A stretch of DNA of 64,000 nucleotides from Vreelandella massiliensis (GTDB lineage: Bacteria > Pseudomonadota > Gammaproteobacteria > Pseudomonadales > Halomonadaceae): assembly GCF_900155385.1 (NCBI RefSeq), contig NZ_LT699744.1, positions 96,771 through 160,770 of the forward strand, read 5' to 3'. This document shows positions 8,717 to 18,255 of the stretch, in pieces. The notes beneath the pieces were generated by a model, which was not told where the DNA came from, ran no database searches, and saw nothing but the letters and a program-made list of their open reading frames with translations. Made by a program: the position numbers and the translations under genes. Every line of letters starts with the position of its first letter. The stretch's first letter is position 1.

Positions 8717-9463
8717 CTAACCCAACAGCAAGCGCAGCAAAATCGCCGCGATCACGGCCAGGGTGAGGTACTTAATCCAGAGCGCGCCGCGCGGGCTCAT
8801 GTTGACCTTCACTGCCAGCCACGCCCCGGTCATGCTGCCCAGCGCGAGCAGCAAACCGTAGTGCCAGCGCACCTGGTCAAACCACACAAACAGCACCAGC
8901 GCCGGTACGCTGTAAACCAGGACAATTAGCACCTTGAAGACGTTGACCTGGACAAGGTCGATTTTAAGCAAACGGTAGAGCACGACGATAAACAGAATGC
9001 CCACGCCGACTTGGATAAAACCGCCGTAAAGGCCGATGCCGAACATGGCGAGATAAATCAGCGGCGTCAGGCGCTCAGGCGTCAACGGCCGCGTATCCCG
9101 CTTAGGCTGAGGCAGCAGCATCATCACGGCAGAAACGCTCATTACCACGATCAAAATCGCCTCGAACAGCACATCGCTCACCTGAAGCGCCAGCCAAGCC
9201 CCGAGCAGGGAGCCCGCCACCGCCGGCAGCGCAAGCCGCAGGCTCAGCCCAATATAAGCCGCCCCCGCGCGCAAGAAGTTGCCTACGGCGGAGACGCTCT
9301 GCAGCACAATGGTGACGCGGTTGGTGCCGTTGGCCTCCTGCGGTGGCAAGCCCAAAAGCATCAATAGCGGCAGTGTCATCATCGAGCCGCCGGCGGAGAG
9401 CACATTGATAAATCCGGCCGCAACGCCGATGGCGACCAGCGCCGCCGCTTCCCAAATGGGCAT
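8717..9463 (-). CDS. TauE/SafE-family membrane permease
   Basis: Integral inner-membrane protein with about eight hydrophobic helices, of the TauE/SafE (formerly DUF81) family that exports or transports sulfite, sulfoacetate or related organic anions. The first helix region (GFINVLSAGGSMMTLPLL) and its repeat in the second half (IGLYGGFIQVGVGILFIVVL) are the two internal family repeats. 248 residues from ATG 9463 match the usual size; an upstream TTG at 9493 would add ten residues but is less likely. It stands alone, convergent with lhgO and divergent from the TRAP operon. Substrate cannot be inferred. Confidence 0.9.
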   Translation of the reverse strand: MPIWEAAALVAIGVAAGFINVLSAGGSMMTLPLLMLLGLPPQEANGTNRVTIVLQSVSAVGNFLRAGAAYIGLSLRLALPAVAGSLLGAWLALQVSDVLFEAILIVVMSVSAVMMLLPQPKRDTRPLTPERLTPLIYLAMFGIGLYGGFIQVGVGILFIVVLYRLLKIDLVQVNVFKVLIVLVYSVPALVLFVWFDQVRWHYGLLLALGSMTGAWLAVKVNMSPRGALWIKYLTLAVIAAILLRLLLG

Positions 9464-9681
9464 AAGCAAGACTCTTGGTGGCAAGAAAGCCAATAAGGGG
9501 TGAAAAAACGTGCCCAGTATAGTCGCGTTAGCCGCCGTTGGGACCGTTTGTATTTAACAGGTTGGCGACTAACGCGAAAGGCGTGCTAAGTTCATAACAC
9601 TGAGCGTTTAAGCGCACAGTAATGATTCACCTCCTTTTTTATAACCACTAACAACTCCCTTTTAAGGGCGGAGGAATGTTT

Positions 9682-10641
9682 ATGCGGACGCTTCCCTACG
9701 TTGCGGCGGCTTCTATCCTGGCGGTGGCACTGCCGGCCTCGGCACAGCAAATGTCCATCGCGACCGGCGGCACCGGCGGCACCTACTACCCCATTGGCGG
9801 CGGCTTCGCCGAAATGATCAACGAGCACATCGAAGGCGCGCAGGCGACAGCCGAAGTGACCGGTGCCTCGGTGGAGAACATGGGCTTGATCATGCGCGGC
9901 GATGCCGATATGGCCCTGGCGTTGGCGGATACGGTTTATCAGGCATATACCGGCACCGGCGATTTTGAAGGCCGCCAAATTGAAGCGACCCGGGCGCTGG
10001 CCTCGATGTACCCGAACGCGGTGCAGCTGGTGACCCTGGCAGAGTCGGATATTCACTCGCTGGATGACTTGGAGGGCAAGCGTGTCTCCGTGGGGGCGCC
10101 GGGTAGCGGGACCGAGCTCAATGCGCGGGCGCTGTTGGAAGCCAACGGGATCAGCTACGACGATTTCACGCCGCAGCGTTTGAACTTCAATGAGACCGCT
10201 GATGCGATTCGCGACGGCGATATCGATGCCGGTTTCTGGAGCGTCGGCCCGCCCACTAGCTCGATCATGAACCTGGCGACCACCCGCGATATTCGCCTCA
10301 TCGGGCTTTCCGATGAAGAGATTGCCAACGCGCGGGAAGAGGTCGCGGTCTTTGCCCGCTACTCGCTAAGCGAAAACCTCTACGAAGGCATGGACGAAGC
10401 CGTGCCCACGATCGGTGTTCCCAATGTCCTCGTCGTCAATGCGGCCATGGATGAAGCGCTCGCCTACCAGCTTACCGAGCTGCTGTTTGAGCACACCGAC
10501 GAACTCATTGCGGTGCATCCGGCCGCTAATGACACCACCGTCGAATTCACCATGGAGTCCACGCCGGTACCGCTGCACCCGGGCGCCATCCGCTACTTTG
10601 AGGAAGCGGGCGTTGAGGTGCCAGACCGCCTGCGCCCCTAA
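9682..10641 (+). CDS. TAXI-type TRAP transporter solute-binding protein
   Basis: Periplasmic substrate-binding subunit of a tripartite importer. A typical signal peptide (MRTLPYVAAASILAVALPASA) is followed by the family start MSIATGGTGGTYYPIGGGFAE and later VGAPGSGTELNARALLEANG and GFWSVGPPTSS. ATG 9682 is preferred over ATG 9676 because GGCGGAGG lies at correct spacing only for the former. Length 319 fits. It is the first gene of an operon with a DUF1850 protein and the fused permease. TAXI proteins bind small carboxylates or amino acids such as glutamate; the ligand here is unknown. Confidence 0.93.
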   Translation: MRTLPYVAAASILAVALPASAQQMSIATGGTGGTYYPIGGGFAEMINEHIEGAQATAEVTGASVENMGLIMRGDADMALALADTVYQAYTGTGDFEGRQIEATRALASMYPNAVQLVTLAESDIHSLDDLEGKRVSVGAPGSGTELNARALLEANGISYDDFTPQRLNFNETADAIRDGDIDAGFWSVGPPTSSIMNLATTRDIRLIGLSDEEIANAREEVAVFARYSLSENLYEGMDEAVPTIGVPNVLVVNAAMDEALAYQLTELLFEHTDELIAVHPAANDTTVEFTMESTPVPLHPGAIRYFEEAGVEVPDRLRP

Positions 10642-11163
10642 ATGGCGCGTATTAACCCATCTAGACGACTCCCGGCGCTTGCGCTGGGAGTGTTGGCCTG
10701 TCTGGCTGCCACGCTATCACTGCTCCCCCATCCGGCGCTGGCGGACCGGCTGGTGGTGACCCGAGCGCAGGGCGAACCGCTTTGGCACACCGCCATGCCG
10801 GAAGGCGAGCGCTGGTGCGTTGAGTGGAACCACTCGGTTGCGCACTTCACCGTGCGCGACTGCTATCGCAATGCCGCTGGGCGCATGCAGCTTGAACGCA
10901 GCCATCAACCCGATTTCGCCGCAGGGCTTGGGCATACGCCGGGGCGCGGTAAGCAGGTCTCCGATGGCCAGGGTGGCTACTGGATCGAGCAGATCAATGA
11001 GCCCGTACCGGATAACCGTTACCCGCTACGCGTGGGGGCCACGACGGTGAACCATCGCTTGGTGTGGCAGCAAAACGACGCGATGCAAACGTACAGCTTA
11101 AGCCGCCACGCCGCGGGCGAGCGGGTATGGATTCAACTGGTGAATACGGATGAAAAACGCTGA
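10642..11163 (+). CDS. DUF1850 domain protein of the TRAP operon
   Basis: A 173-residue exported protein whose ATG abuts the stop of the binding-protein gene. It has an N-terminal hydrophobic signal (LALGVLACLAATLSLLPHPALA) and then a DUF1850 domain: WCVEWNHSVAHFTVRDCYR, two cysteines that could pair, a mid-region about removal of a short peptide (LGHTPGRG), and NHRLVWQQNDAMQTYSLS. DUF1850 genes are regularly found between TAXI binding proteins and 4TM/12TM permeases, so a periplasmic accessory role in transport is a context inference. The last 14 nt overlap the permease gene, implying coupled translation. Confidence 0.85.
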   Translation: MARINPSRRLPALALGVLACLAATLSLLPHPALADRLVVTRAQGEPLWHTAMPEGERWCVEWNHSVAHFTVRDCYRNAAGRMQLERSHQPDFAAGLGHTPGRGKQVSDGQGGYWIEQINEPVPDNRYPLRVGATTVNHRLVWQQNDAMQTYSLSRHAAGERVWIQLVNTDEKR

Positions 11164-13174
11164 ACACTCCACCGTCATAATGCCCGGTGGCAATATCCAA
11201 CAGCCTCGCCCGGTGCTTTGGTGTATCACCTTGGTGGCGGTGGGGCTGTCGCTGTTTCAACTCTACTCCGCCGGTATTCAGCCGCTGGGGCTTTTTTATC
11301 AGCGCAGCATTCACCTGGCGCTGATCATGATGCTTGCCTTTTTAATGTTCCCGGCGTTTGGGCCAACGCGCGGCCGAGGGGTTCTGTGCTGGGCGATTGA
11401 TGCCCTCTTTTTTGCCGGGGCGGTGATCACCGGCGGCTATTTAGTGCTCTTTCTGGATGAGATCATCGGTCGCGCCGGCTTCTGGAGCCAGACCGATATC
11501 GTGGTGGCGTGCATTGCCACGGTCACGGTGCTGGAAGCGAGCCGCCGCGCCGTGGGCATGAGCATGACCATCATCGGCGTGATCGCGATTGCCTACGCCA
11601 TGGCGGGGCCGCGCGGGGATTTGGCCTGGCTGGGGGAGTGGCTTCCGGGTATTTTGGCGCACCGCGGCTATAGCCTGGACCGTATCGCCGGCCAGCTCTA
11701 TCTGGGACAAGAGGGGATTTTTGGTCTGCCACTGGGGGTGGCGGCCACCTATATCTTTATTTTTGTGCTCTTCGGCGCCTTTCTGGAAAGCACTGGCGCG
11801 GGCAAGTTTTTTATCGATCTCGCCTATGCGGCCACCGGGCGCCAGCGTGGCGGCCCGGCGAAAGCGGCGGTTTTGGCCTCGGCCGGCATGGGCTCGATTT
11901 CCGGCAGCGCGATTGCCAATGTGGTGACCACCGGTGCCTTTACGATTCCGCTCATGAAGCGCTTGGGTTACAAGGGTAAGCAGGCCGGCGGTATTGAGGC
12001 TGCGTCCTCCACCGGCGGGCAGATCATGCCGCCGCTGATGGGCGCGGGGGCGTTTTTGATCGCCGAGTACACCAACACCCCTTACCTGGATATTGTCAAA
12101 GTCAGCATCTTTCCCGCGGTGATGTATTTCGCCACGGTGTATCTGTTCGTGCATATCATCGCGCTAAAGCAGGGCATGCAGGGTATGGCGAGAAGCGAGT
12201 TGCCAAGGCTTGGCGATGTCATGCGTGAGGGGTGGCACTTTTTGCTGCCGCTGGCGGTGTTGGTATGGCTGCTGGCGATGAGTATGTCACCGATGCGGGT
12301 AGGGTACTACGCCGTGGTGACCATGGTGCTCGTGGCCGTGCTGCGCTATACGCTGTGGTTTCTTTTCGTCGCCCCGCGCCAGGGGCAGCCAGTGACGCTC
12401 AGCCGGATAATGGAGGTGAGCGCGCGCGGCCTGCGCAAGTTGATCGAAGGGCTGGAGCTGGGCGCGCGCAATGCCGTGGCGGTCTCGATGGCGTGTGCCG
12501 TGGCGGGGATTATCGTGGGCGTGGTGGGGCTTACCGGCTTGGGGCTTAAATTCTCCTCCATGATGCTGGCATTCTCCGGCGGCAACCTCGTGCTCGCGCT
12601 TATTTTGGTGCTCTTGGCCAGCTTGGTGCTGGGCATGGGGCTCCCGGTGACGGCAAGCTATATCGTGCTGATTGTGCTGGTCGGCCCCGCCTTGACCCAG
12701 GAGTTTGGCATTCCGCTGTTGATCGCTCACCTTGTGGTGTTTTGGTACTCGCAGGACTCTAACGTCACGCCGCCGGTGGCGCTCGCCGGCTTCGCGGGGG
12801 CGGCGATCGCCGGCAGCAAACCCATGGAGACCAGCTTTCAAGCGTGGAAGTTTGCCAAGGGGCTCTACCTGATTCCGCTGTTCATGGTCTTCAACCCAGA
12901 AATTATTATCGGCGGACCGGTGGGCGTGGTGCTCTGGAACGGGGCGATTGCGCTGCTCGCGCTGGGGGCGTTTGCCGCCGCCCTTGAGGGGTATCTCTTT
13001 ACCACCATGCGCTGGCCGTCGCGCCTAGCGATTGGTGCGGCGATTGTTGGCGTGTTTTACCCCAATGCCATGACCGAACTCGCCGGGGTGGCGGTGATGG
13101 TCATCGCCATTGTGGCCAATGGCGTGGCCGCGAAGCGTCAAGCGCACTCGGCCACGCAAGCCTCAGCGCCTTAG
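11150..13174 (+). CDS. TRAP transporter fused permease (4TM/12TM)
   Basis: Inner-membrane permease of 674 residues that joins the small (DctQ-like, 4 helices, about residues 20-190) and large (DctM-like, about 12 helices, 195-640) TRAP subunits in one chain. Family signatures include SGSAIANVVTTGAFTIPLMKR, AASSTGGQIMPPLMGAGAF, the second-half repeat GMGLPVTASYIVLIVLVGPAL and YSQDSNVTPPVALAGFAGAA. Transport is expected to be driven by the sodium gradient, suited to a halophile. Its start overlaps the DUF1850 gene by 14 nt. Its stop overlaps that of the convergent PBP1A gene by 4 nt (TTAG). Confidence 0.95.
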   Translation: MKNAEHSTVIMPGGNIQQPRPVLWCITLVAVGLSLFQLYSAGIQPLGLFYQRSIHLALIMMLAFLMFPAFGPTRGRGVLCWAIDALFFAGAVITGGYLVLFLDEIIGRAGFWSQTDIVVACIATVTVLEASRRAVGMSMTIIGVIAIAYAMAGPRGDLAWLGEWLPGILAHRGYSLDRIAGQLYLGQEGIFGLPLGVAATYIFIFVLFGAFLESTGAGKFFIDLAYAATGRQRGGPAKAAVLASAGMGSISGSAIANVVTTGAFTIPLMKRLGYKGKQAGGIEAASSTGGQIMPPLMGAGAFLIAEYTNTPYLDIVKVSIFPAVMYFATVYLFVHIIALKQGMQGMARSELPRLGDVMREGWHFLLPLAVLVWLLAMSMSPMRVGYYAVVTMVLVAVLRYTLWFLFVAPRQGQPVTLSRIMEVSARGLRKLIEGLELGARNAVAVSMACAVAGIIVGVVGLTGLGLKFSSMMLAFSGGNLVLALILVLLASLVLGMGLPVTASYIVLIVLVGPALTQEFGIPLLIAHLVVFWYSQDSNVTPPVALAGFAGAAIAGSKPMETSFQAWKFAKGLYLIPLFMVFNPEIIIGGPVGVVLWNGAIALLALGAFAAALEGYLFTTMRWPSRLAIGAAIVGVFYPNAMTELAGVAVMVIAIVANGVAAKRQAHSATQASAP

Positions 13175-15702
13175 AAGATCGATTCGGCCGCCCCTGAACC
13201 TTCCGAGCCACTTGCCTCTTCCAGTTCGCGGCTGATCCGGCGTGATTGGAAGTCGGGCAAGTGCTCGACGTCAAAGAGCTCGCTAATCCCGCCCGGCTGG
13301 TCGTCGTGCAAACGGCGGCCGGTGTCGGGATCGACGCGAGCGGCGACCACTCCTTCCGGGCGCTCAGGCCATGCTTCTGGCTCGCCTTCTAGCGCTTTGC
13401 CCATAAAGTCAGTCCAGATCGGCAGCGCGGCATTGGCGCCGTATTCGGCGATGGTGTCGTTGCTGTCTTTGCCGACCCAGACGGTCGCGACCAAATCGCT
13501 ATTGAAACCGGCAAACCAAGCGTCGCGCTGATTGTTGGTGGTGCCGGTTTTGCCCACGATATCCTCGCGATTAAGGCTCAGGGCGGCACGGCCGGTACCA
13601 CTTTCGATCACGTCGCGCAGCATATCGCGCAGGATATACACCGCTTCGGCGTCGGCGACGCGCGGGGCAATGGGGTGCTCACGGCCGTTGATTTCCACCG
13701 TCTCTTGCTGCTCGTCGCACTCGCGGCAGGCAACGGCGGGGGTGGCTTCAAAGATATTGCTCGCCTCTTCGCCGCCCTGCGTGACGCGGTCGATGAACCA
13801 AGGGCTGACCTGAAAACCGCCGTTTGCCAGCACGGCGTAGGCGTTGGTCATCTCAAGCGGGGTCAAATCGGCGCTCCCAAGCGCCAGCGAAAGTCCGCGG
13901 GGAAGGCGCCCAGGCTCGAAGCCGAAACCTTGCAGGTAGTTAATGGTGTAATCCAGCCCCATGCTGCGCAGTACGCGAATCGTGACCAGGTTGCGCGAAC
14001 GGGCAAGCGCCGGGCGCAGCCGTATAGGCCCCAAAAAGTCGCGGCTGGAGTTGACCGGGCGCCAGAGCGTATCGCTGCCATCCTCTTGCACCACCGGGGC
14101 ATCGTTGACGACGCTTGCGGCGTTCATTTCGCCATCCTCTAGCGCGGCGAGATAGATGAACGGCTTGAAGATGGAACCGGACTGACGCTGCGCCTGAACG
14201 GCGCGATTAAACTTGCTGGCGTTAAAATCAAAGCCCCCCTGCAGGGCCACAATCGCCCCGGTTTGCGGGTTTTGCACCACCAGCGAGCCCTCGGCATCGG
14301 GAAGTTGCGAAAGCCTAAGATCCCCCTCTTCGTCTTCCACCACGCGGACAAGGTCGCCGCGCTCAGCGATTTGGTCGGCCGAGGTGGGGGCCGCGCCGCG
14401 ACTGCGCGGGCTTAAGTAGGGCTCGGCCCACTCCAAACCTTCCCATTCGATAGTGCGTATGCCGCTGTCGCGGGTGATGACGTGCATTTCGCGGCCGCTG
14501 CTTTCGACCACAATGGCGGGCTTAAGCACGCCGTAGCTCGGCGTGCGGCTTAACACTTGCACCCAGTTGCTCACATCGCCATCAAACCCTTCCACTTCGG
14601 TTTGGCTGCGCTCGGCGGCCTGGCGGGCGGTTTCGCGAATCTCAGGCGACTCAGCGAGCTCCTCTTCAAGGCCGCGGGTTTCAGTTTGCTCCTGTGCTTC
14701 CACCAAACTTGCCGGGATGTCTTGCTGTTCCGGGCCTCGCCAGCCGTGGCGGCGGTCGTAAGCCAGCAAGCCTTCGGCCAAGGCGCGGCGGGCATAGGGC
14801 TGTAGCTCGCTATCCAAGGTGGTGTAAATGCGGTAGCCGCCGGTGTAGGCATCGTCGCCGTACTCGTTAATGGCGTATTGACGGGCCATTTCAGCCACAT
14901 AAGCCGCCTCGACTTCAAGCTGTGTTTCGTGGCGCTGAGCGGTGACCGGCGCTTGCACGGCTTGCTCGTAGGCGTTTTCGTCGATAAAGCCGAGTTCGCG
15001 CATGCGAAACAGAATCCAGTTACGCCGAATCAGCGAGCGCTCCGAGTTGGCCAGCGGGTTAAACGCGGAGGGGGCCTTGGGTAAGCCGGCGATCATCGCC
15101 GTTTGCGCCAGCGACAGCTCCGCCAGCGGCTTGTCGTAGTACGTCTCTGCCGCCGAGGCGATGCCGTAAGCGCGATTGCCCAGGAAGATTTTATTGACGT
15201 AAAGCTCAAAGATTTCCTCTTTGCTGAGCACCTGCTCCATCTGCAGGGCGAGCAGAATCTCGCGAATCTTACGCGTGAAGGTTTGGTCGAGGGTGAGCAA
15301 ATAGTTTCGCGCCACCTGCATGGTAATGGTCGAGCCGCCGGACTGAATGGTGCCGCCGCTTTGTGCGAGTTCCACCGCGGCGCGAATCAGCCCGCGGGGG
15401 TCAACGCCGACGTGATCGAAGTAACTTTGGTCCTCCGCGGCGATCAGCGCGTCAATCATGGGTTGCGGAATGGCGTCGAAATCGACCGGAATCCGGCGCT
15501 CTTCACCGAATTCGCCCATCAACTTGCCATCACGGGTGTAAATACGCAGCGGTGTGTGCAGCTCGACGTTTTCCAGTTGGCGCACATCGGGTAAGCCGGG
15601 GGCAAAGTAGATGCCCGCGCCGATAACGGCCAGCGCTGTGGCTCCCACCAGGGCTACGAGAAGGGAAAATAGCGATAAAATCAGTGTGCTAAAAAACTTC
15701 AT
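13171..15702 (-). CDS. mrcA: Penicillin-binding protein 1A (bifunctional murein synthase)
   Basis: Inner-membrane enzyme that polymerises lipid II and cross-links peptidoglycan. From ATG 15702 it has 843 residues: an N-terminal anchor (FFSTLILSLFSLLVALVGATA), the glycosyltransferase domain with the catalytic Glu in AAEDQSYFDHVGVD, STITMQVARNYLL and ELYVNKIFLGNRAYGI, an OB-like insert, then the transpeptidase with SIFK (Ser nucleophile in RQSGSIFKPF), SRN and KTGTT. The open frame extends 32 residues upstream to 15798, but the hydrophobic anchor argues for 15702. It is divergent from pilM, as in pseudomonads. Confidence 0.95.
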   Translation of the reverse strand: MKFFSTLILSLFSLLVALVGATALAVIGAGIYFAPGLPDVRQLENVELHTPLRIYTRDGKLMGEFGEERRIPVDFDAIPQPMIDALIAAEDQSYFDHVGVDPRGLIRAAVELAQSGGTIQSGGSTITMQVARNYLLTLDQTFTRKIREILLALQMEQVLSKEEIFELYVNKIFLGNRAYGIASAAETYYDKPLAELSLAQTAMIAGLPKAPSAFNPLANSERSLIRRNWILFRMRELGFIDENAYEQAVQAPVTAQRHETQLEVEAAYVAEMARQYAINEYGDDAYTGGYRIYTTLDSELQPYARRALAEGLLAYDRRHGWRGPEQQDIPASLVEAQEQTETRGLEEELAESPEIRETARQAAERSQTEVEGFDGDVSNWVQVLSRTPSYGVLKPAIVVESSGREMHVITRDSGIRTIEWEGLEWAEPYLSPRSRGAAPTSADQIAERGDLVRVVEDEEGDLRLSQLPDAEGSLVVQNPQTGAIVALQGGFDFNASKFNRAVQAQRQSGSIFKPFIYLAALEDGEMNAASVVNDAPVVQEDGSDTLWRPVNSSRDFLGPIRLRPALARSRNLVTIRVLRSMGLDYTINYLQGFGFEPGRLPRGLSLALGSADLTPLEMTNAYAVLANGGFQVSPWFIDRVTQGGEEASNIFEATPAVACRECDEQQETVEINGREHPIAPRVADAEAVYILRDMLRDVIESGTGRAALSLNREDIVGKTGTTNNQRDAWFAGFNSDLVATVWVGKDSNDTIAEYGANAALPIWTDFMGKALEGEPEAWPERPEGVVAARVDPDTGRRLHDDQPGGISELFDVEHLPDFQSRRISRELEEASGSEGSGAAESIF

Positions 15703-15939
15703 GAAAACAGAGTACCCGTGGGAAGCGTGAAGTAAGCCCAAATGGCGATGGCGGCGCGATAATGAAGCAGCGCAAGATAACCGTGGCATAGCGCCCATAT
15801 AAGGTGAACGGCTGCCATTATAGGAAGCTCACGCGGCGCTCACCAGTGTTGATATGCAGTGAGCCGTTGCGCGTGTGCCTTAGGTTAAAATCATGTAACC
15901 TCGATTTACCCGTCATCACAGCCGGAGCCAAACACCCTA

Positions 15940-17001
15940 ATGCGCTTGCTCAAATCCAATAACGGCTTGATTGGCGTCGATATTACCTCGGCGACGGTCA
16001 AGCTCTTGGAGCTTAAGCCCACGGCGGATAACTACTGCGTCGAAAGCTATGCCGTGCGCCCGCTACGCGAGGGCGCGGTGATCGAGCGCCGTATCCAAGA
16101 TATTGACGACGTGGCAAGCGTGTTGAGCCGCGCCGTCGAGCATGCCAAACCCTCGACCCGCAAAGCCGCCGTTGCCGTTCCCGCGAGCGCCGCGATTACC
16201 AAGACGCTCAACTTTCCCGCTGGATTGAGCGAAGACGATATCGAAGAGCGCATTATCGCCGAGTCAGACCGCCATATTCCGTTCCCGTTCAACGAAGTGG
16301 CGTTTGATTTTCAGCGCCTAGGCCCCTCGCCTTACGATGAAGGGGAGCAGCGGGTGCTGCTGGTGGCTTGCCGCCAGCACGATGTCAGCCAGTTGACCGA
16401 AACCCTTGAACGCGCCGGCCTTGAACCCGCGGCCGTGGATGTTGAAACCTTTGCCATGGAGCGCAGTTTTGAGGTGCTAAAACGTCAGCTCAGCGTTGAG
16501 TTGGACCCGTCGACCTGTGTGGGGCTGGTCGATTTTGGCGCCAATATGAACGCCTTTCACGTGATGCGCGGCGGACATATCGTTTACAGCCGCGATACGG
16601 TGTTTGGCGGACGGCAGTTAACCGATGCGATTCGGGAGCGTTACGACCTCTCGATGGAAGAAGCCGGGTTTGCCAAAAAACGGGGCGGACTGCCCGACGA
16701 TTACCAGGAAAAAGTGCTAAATCCATTTCTGGAAACCGTGGTACAGCAGGTAGGCCGTTCGCTTCAGCTCTACTACACGGCGGGGCGCCACCACGAGGTG
16801 AAAGAGATCGTCCTCGGCGGTGGGTCGAGCGTTATCCCCGGCCTTGCCGAGCGCATCGCAGAAGATAGCGGCATGCGGGTGACCATTGCCAACCCATTTC
16901 AAACCATGCAGATTAATAAACGCTTAAACATCGAAGGGCTGACCAACGACGCGCCCGCCATGCTGACCGCTTGCGGTCTGGCCATGAGGGCGGGCCAATG
17001 A
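15940..17001 (+). CDS. pilM: Type IV pilus assembly protein PilM
   Basis: Cytoplasmic actin-like ATPase that anchors the pilus alignment complex by binding the N-terminus of PilN. The 353-residue protein has IGVDITSATVKLLEL near the start (first phosphate-binding loop), VGLVDFGANMNAFHV (second loop) and IVLGGGSSVIPGLAE (adenosine motif). First gene of pilMNOPQ; its stop overlaps the pilN start (ATGA). The 237-nt divergent region to mrcA holds a possible -10 (TAAAAT near 15888) but no clear -35. Order and spacing match the pilMNOPQ operons of Pseudomonas. Confidence 0.96.
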   Translation: MRLLKSNNGLIGVDITSATVKLLELKPTADNYCVESYAVRPLREGAVIERRIQDIDDVASVLSRAVEHAKPSTRKAAVAVPASAAITKTLNFPAGLSEDDIEERIIAESDRHIPFPFNEVAFDFQRLGPSPYDEGEQRVLLVACRQHDVSQLTETLERAGLEPAAVDVETFAMERSFEVLKRQLSVELDPSTCVGLVDFGANMNAFHVMRGGHIVYSRDTVFGGRQLTDAIRERYDLSMEEAGFAKKRGGLPDDYQEKVLNPFLETVVQQVGRSLQLYYTAGRHHEVKEIVLGGGSSVIPGLAERIAEDSGMRVTIANPFQTMQINKRLNIEGLTNDAPAMLTACGLAMRAGQ

Positions 17002-17618
17002 GTGTCATGATTAACCTGCTGCCTTGGCGCGAAGAGAGGCGTCAGCGCCAGACCCGCCGCTTCCATATACTGCTGGTGGCGATGCTGGTGCTGGGAACGG
17101 CGCTGGGGTTTGTGGTCGCGCGATTGTATCAGGCGGAGCTAGAGACGCAGCGCGAGCGAAATCGCTATATCACCGCGCAAATCCAAGAGCTGGAAGCGGA
17201 TATTAGCGAAGTGCGCGGCTACGAAGAGGACGCGGTTGAGCTCAGCAACCAACTTGAACTCTTCCAAACGCTGCAAAATGAGCGGATCAAAACCGTGCGT
17301 GTCTTTAACGAGATTGCCCAAAGCGTGGCCAACGGGGTGATTTACCAGCGTCTGTCCCGTAGCGGTGACACCTTGAGCGCGACGGCAGAAGCGGGCAGTG
17401 ACCGCCAGGTTTCCGAACAGCTACGCCGTATTGAGCAGATGCCAGGGCTTGGGGTGGCGCAATTTACCGAGCTTGAGAGCGATAGCGACAGCGCCAGACG
17501 GGTGTTTCGCTTTGAAGTGAAGCAGCAAAGCGTCGCATCCGACGATGATGGAACCGCCGACGGCGACGCCGACGGCGACGCCGAGGGCAGCGATCAGGAG
17601 AGGGATAATGAGGCTTGA
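16998..17618 (+). CDS. pilN: Type IV pilus assembly protein PilN
   Basis: Inner-membrane protein with a cytosolic N-terminal tail and periplasmic domain; it links PilM to PilO. The N-terminal INLLPWREERR is the conserved PilM-binding motif, followed by one helix (ILLVAMLVLGTALGFVVARL), a coiled coil and a ferredoxin-like domain. ATG 16998 overlaps the pilM stop; an open frame exists further upstream but lies inside pilM. The C-terminus is unusual: a very acidic tail (DDDGTADGDADGDAEGSD) encoded by GACGGC/GACGCC hexamers, likely expanded by slippage. 206 residues. Confidence 0.95.
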   Translation: MSVMINLLPWREERRQRQTRRFHILLVAMLVLGTALGFVVARLYQAELETQRERNRYITAQIQELEADISEVRGYEEDAVELSNQLELFQTLQNERIKTVRVFNEIAQSVANGVIYQRLSRSGDTLSATAEAGSDRQVSEQLRRIEQMPGLGVAQFTELESDSDSARRVFRFEVKQQSVASDDDGTADGDADGDAEGSDQERDNEA

Positions 17619-18255
17619 TCGTGACTGGTGGCTAGACGAGTGGCAGCGCTTGCATGAGGTGGATATTCAGGCGCTGGATATCAAAGAGGCCGGGAGTTGG
17701 CCGCTGTTGCTGAAAGCACTCTGCCTGGTGTTGGCGCTGTTGCTCTCACTCGGCGCCATGTACTGGTTTGTGATTAGTGAGCGCCGCGATGGATGGGCGG
17801 CCGCGGAGCGGGAAGAAACGCGGTTACTGGAAGAGTACCGCAGTAAAGCCGCGGAGGCCGCGCACCTGCCGAACATGGAAGAGAAGCTAGAAGAGATTAA
17901 TGCCCAAATGACCCGCTTGCGCGCGATGTTGCCGACAAGCGTTGAGATTCCGTCGCTGCTCGATAGCATTAGCGACGCGGCGGTGGACAATCAGCTCAAC
18001 ATTGAAAATATTCGGCTGCGCTCAACGGTGACGCAAGAGCACTATGTGGAGCATCCTTTCGATATTCAGGTGCGGGGGGAGTACCACCAAATTGCCCAGT
18101 TCGTGGCGGACATGGCGGCCCTCTCGCGGATCGTCACCCAGCATGACTTTACCCTAGAGCCGGTAGAGGGGCAGGGCAGTACGCTGCGTCTCTCCATGTT
18201 GGCGCGCACCTATAGCGATCTGTCCCGTGTGCAAGCATCGGAGGATGATGCATGA
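17608..18255 (+). CDS. pilO: Type IV pilus assembly protein PilO
   Basis: Bitopic inner-membrane partner of PilN. It begins MRLDRDWWLDEWQRLHEVD, has one membrane helix at about residues 31-53 (LLLKALCLVLALLLSLGAMYW), a coiled coil and a periplasmic domain (ENIRLRSTVTQEHYVEHPF, DIQVRGEYHQIAQFVADMA) typical of the family. 215 residues. ATG 17608 overlaps pilN by 11 nt; a longer frame from 17545 reads only the pilN acidic-tail repeats out of frame and is rejected. Its stop overlaps pilP. Confidence 0.95.
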   Translation: MRLDRDWWLDEWQRLHEVDIQALDIKEAGSWPLLLKALCLVLALLLSLGAMYWFVISERRDGWAAAEREETRLLEEYRSKAAEAAHLPNMEEKLEEINAQMTRLRAMLPTSVEIPSLLDSISDAAVDNQLNIENIRLRSTVTQEHYVEHPFDIQVRGEYHQIAQFVADMAALSRIVTQHDFTLEPVEGQGSTLRLSMLARTYSDLSRVQASEDDA

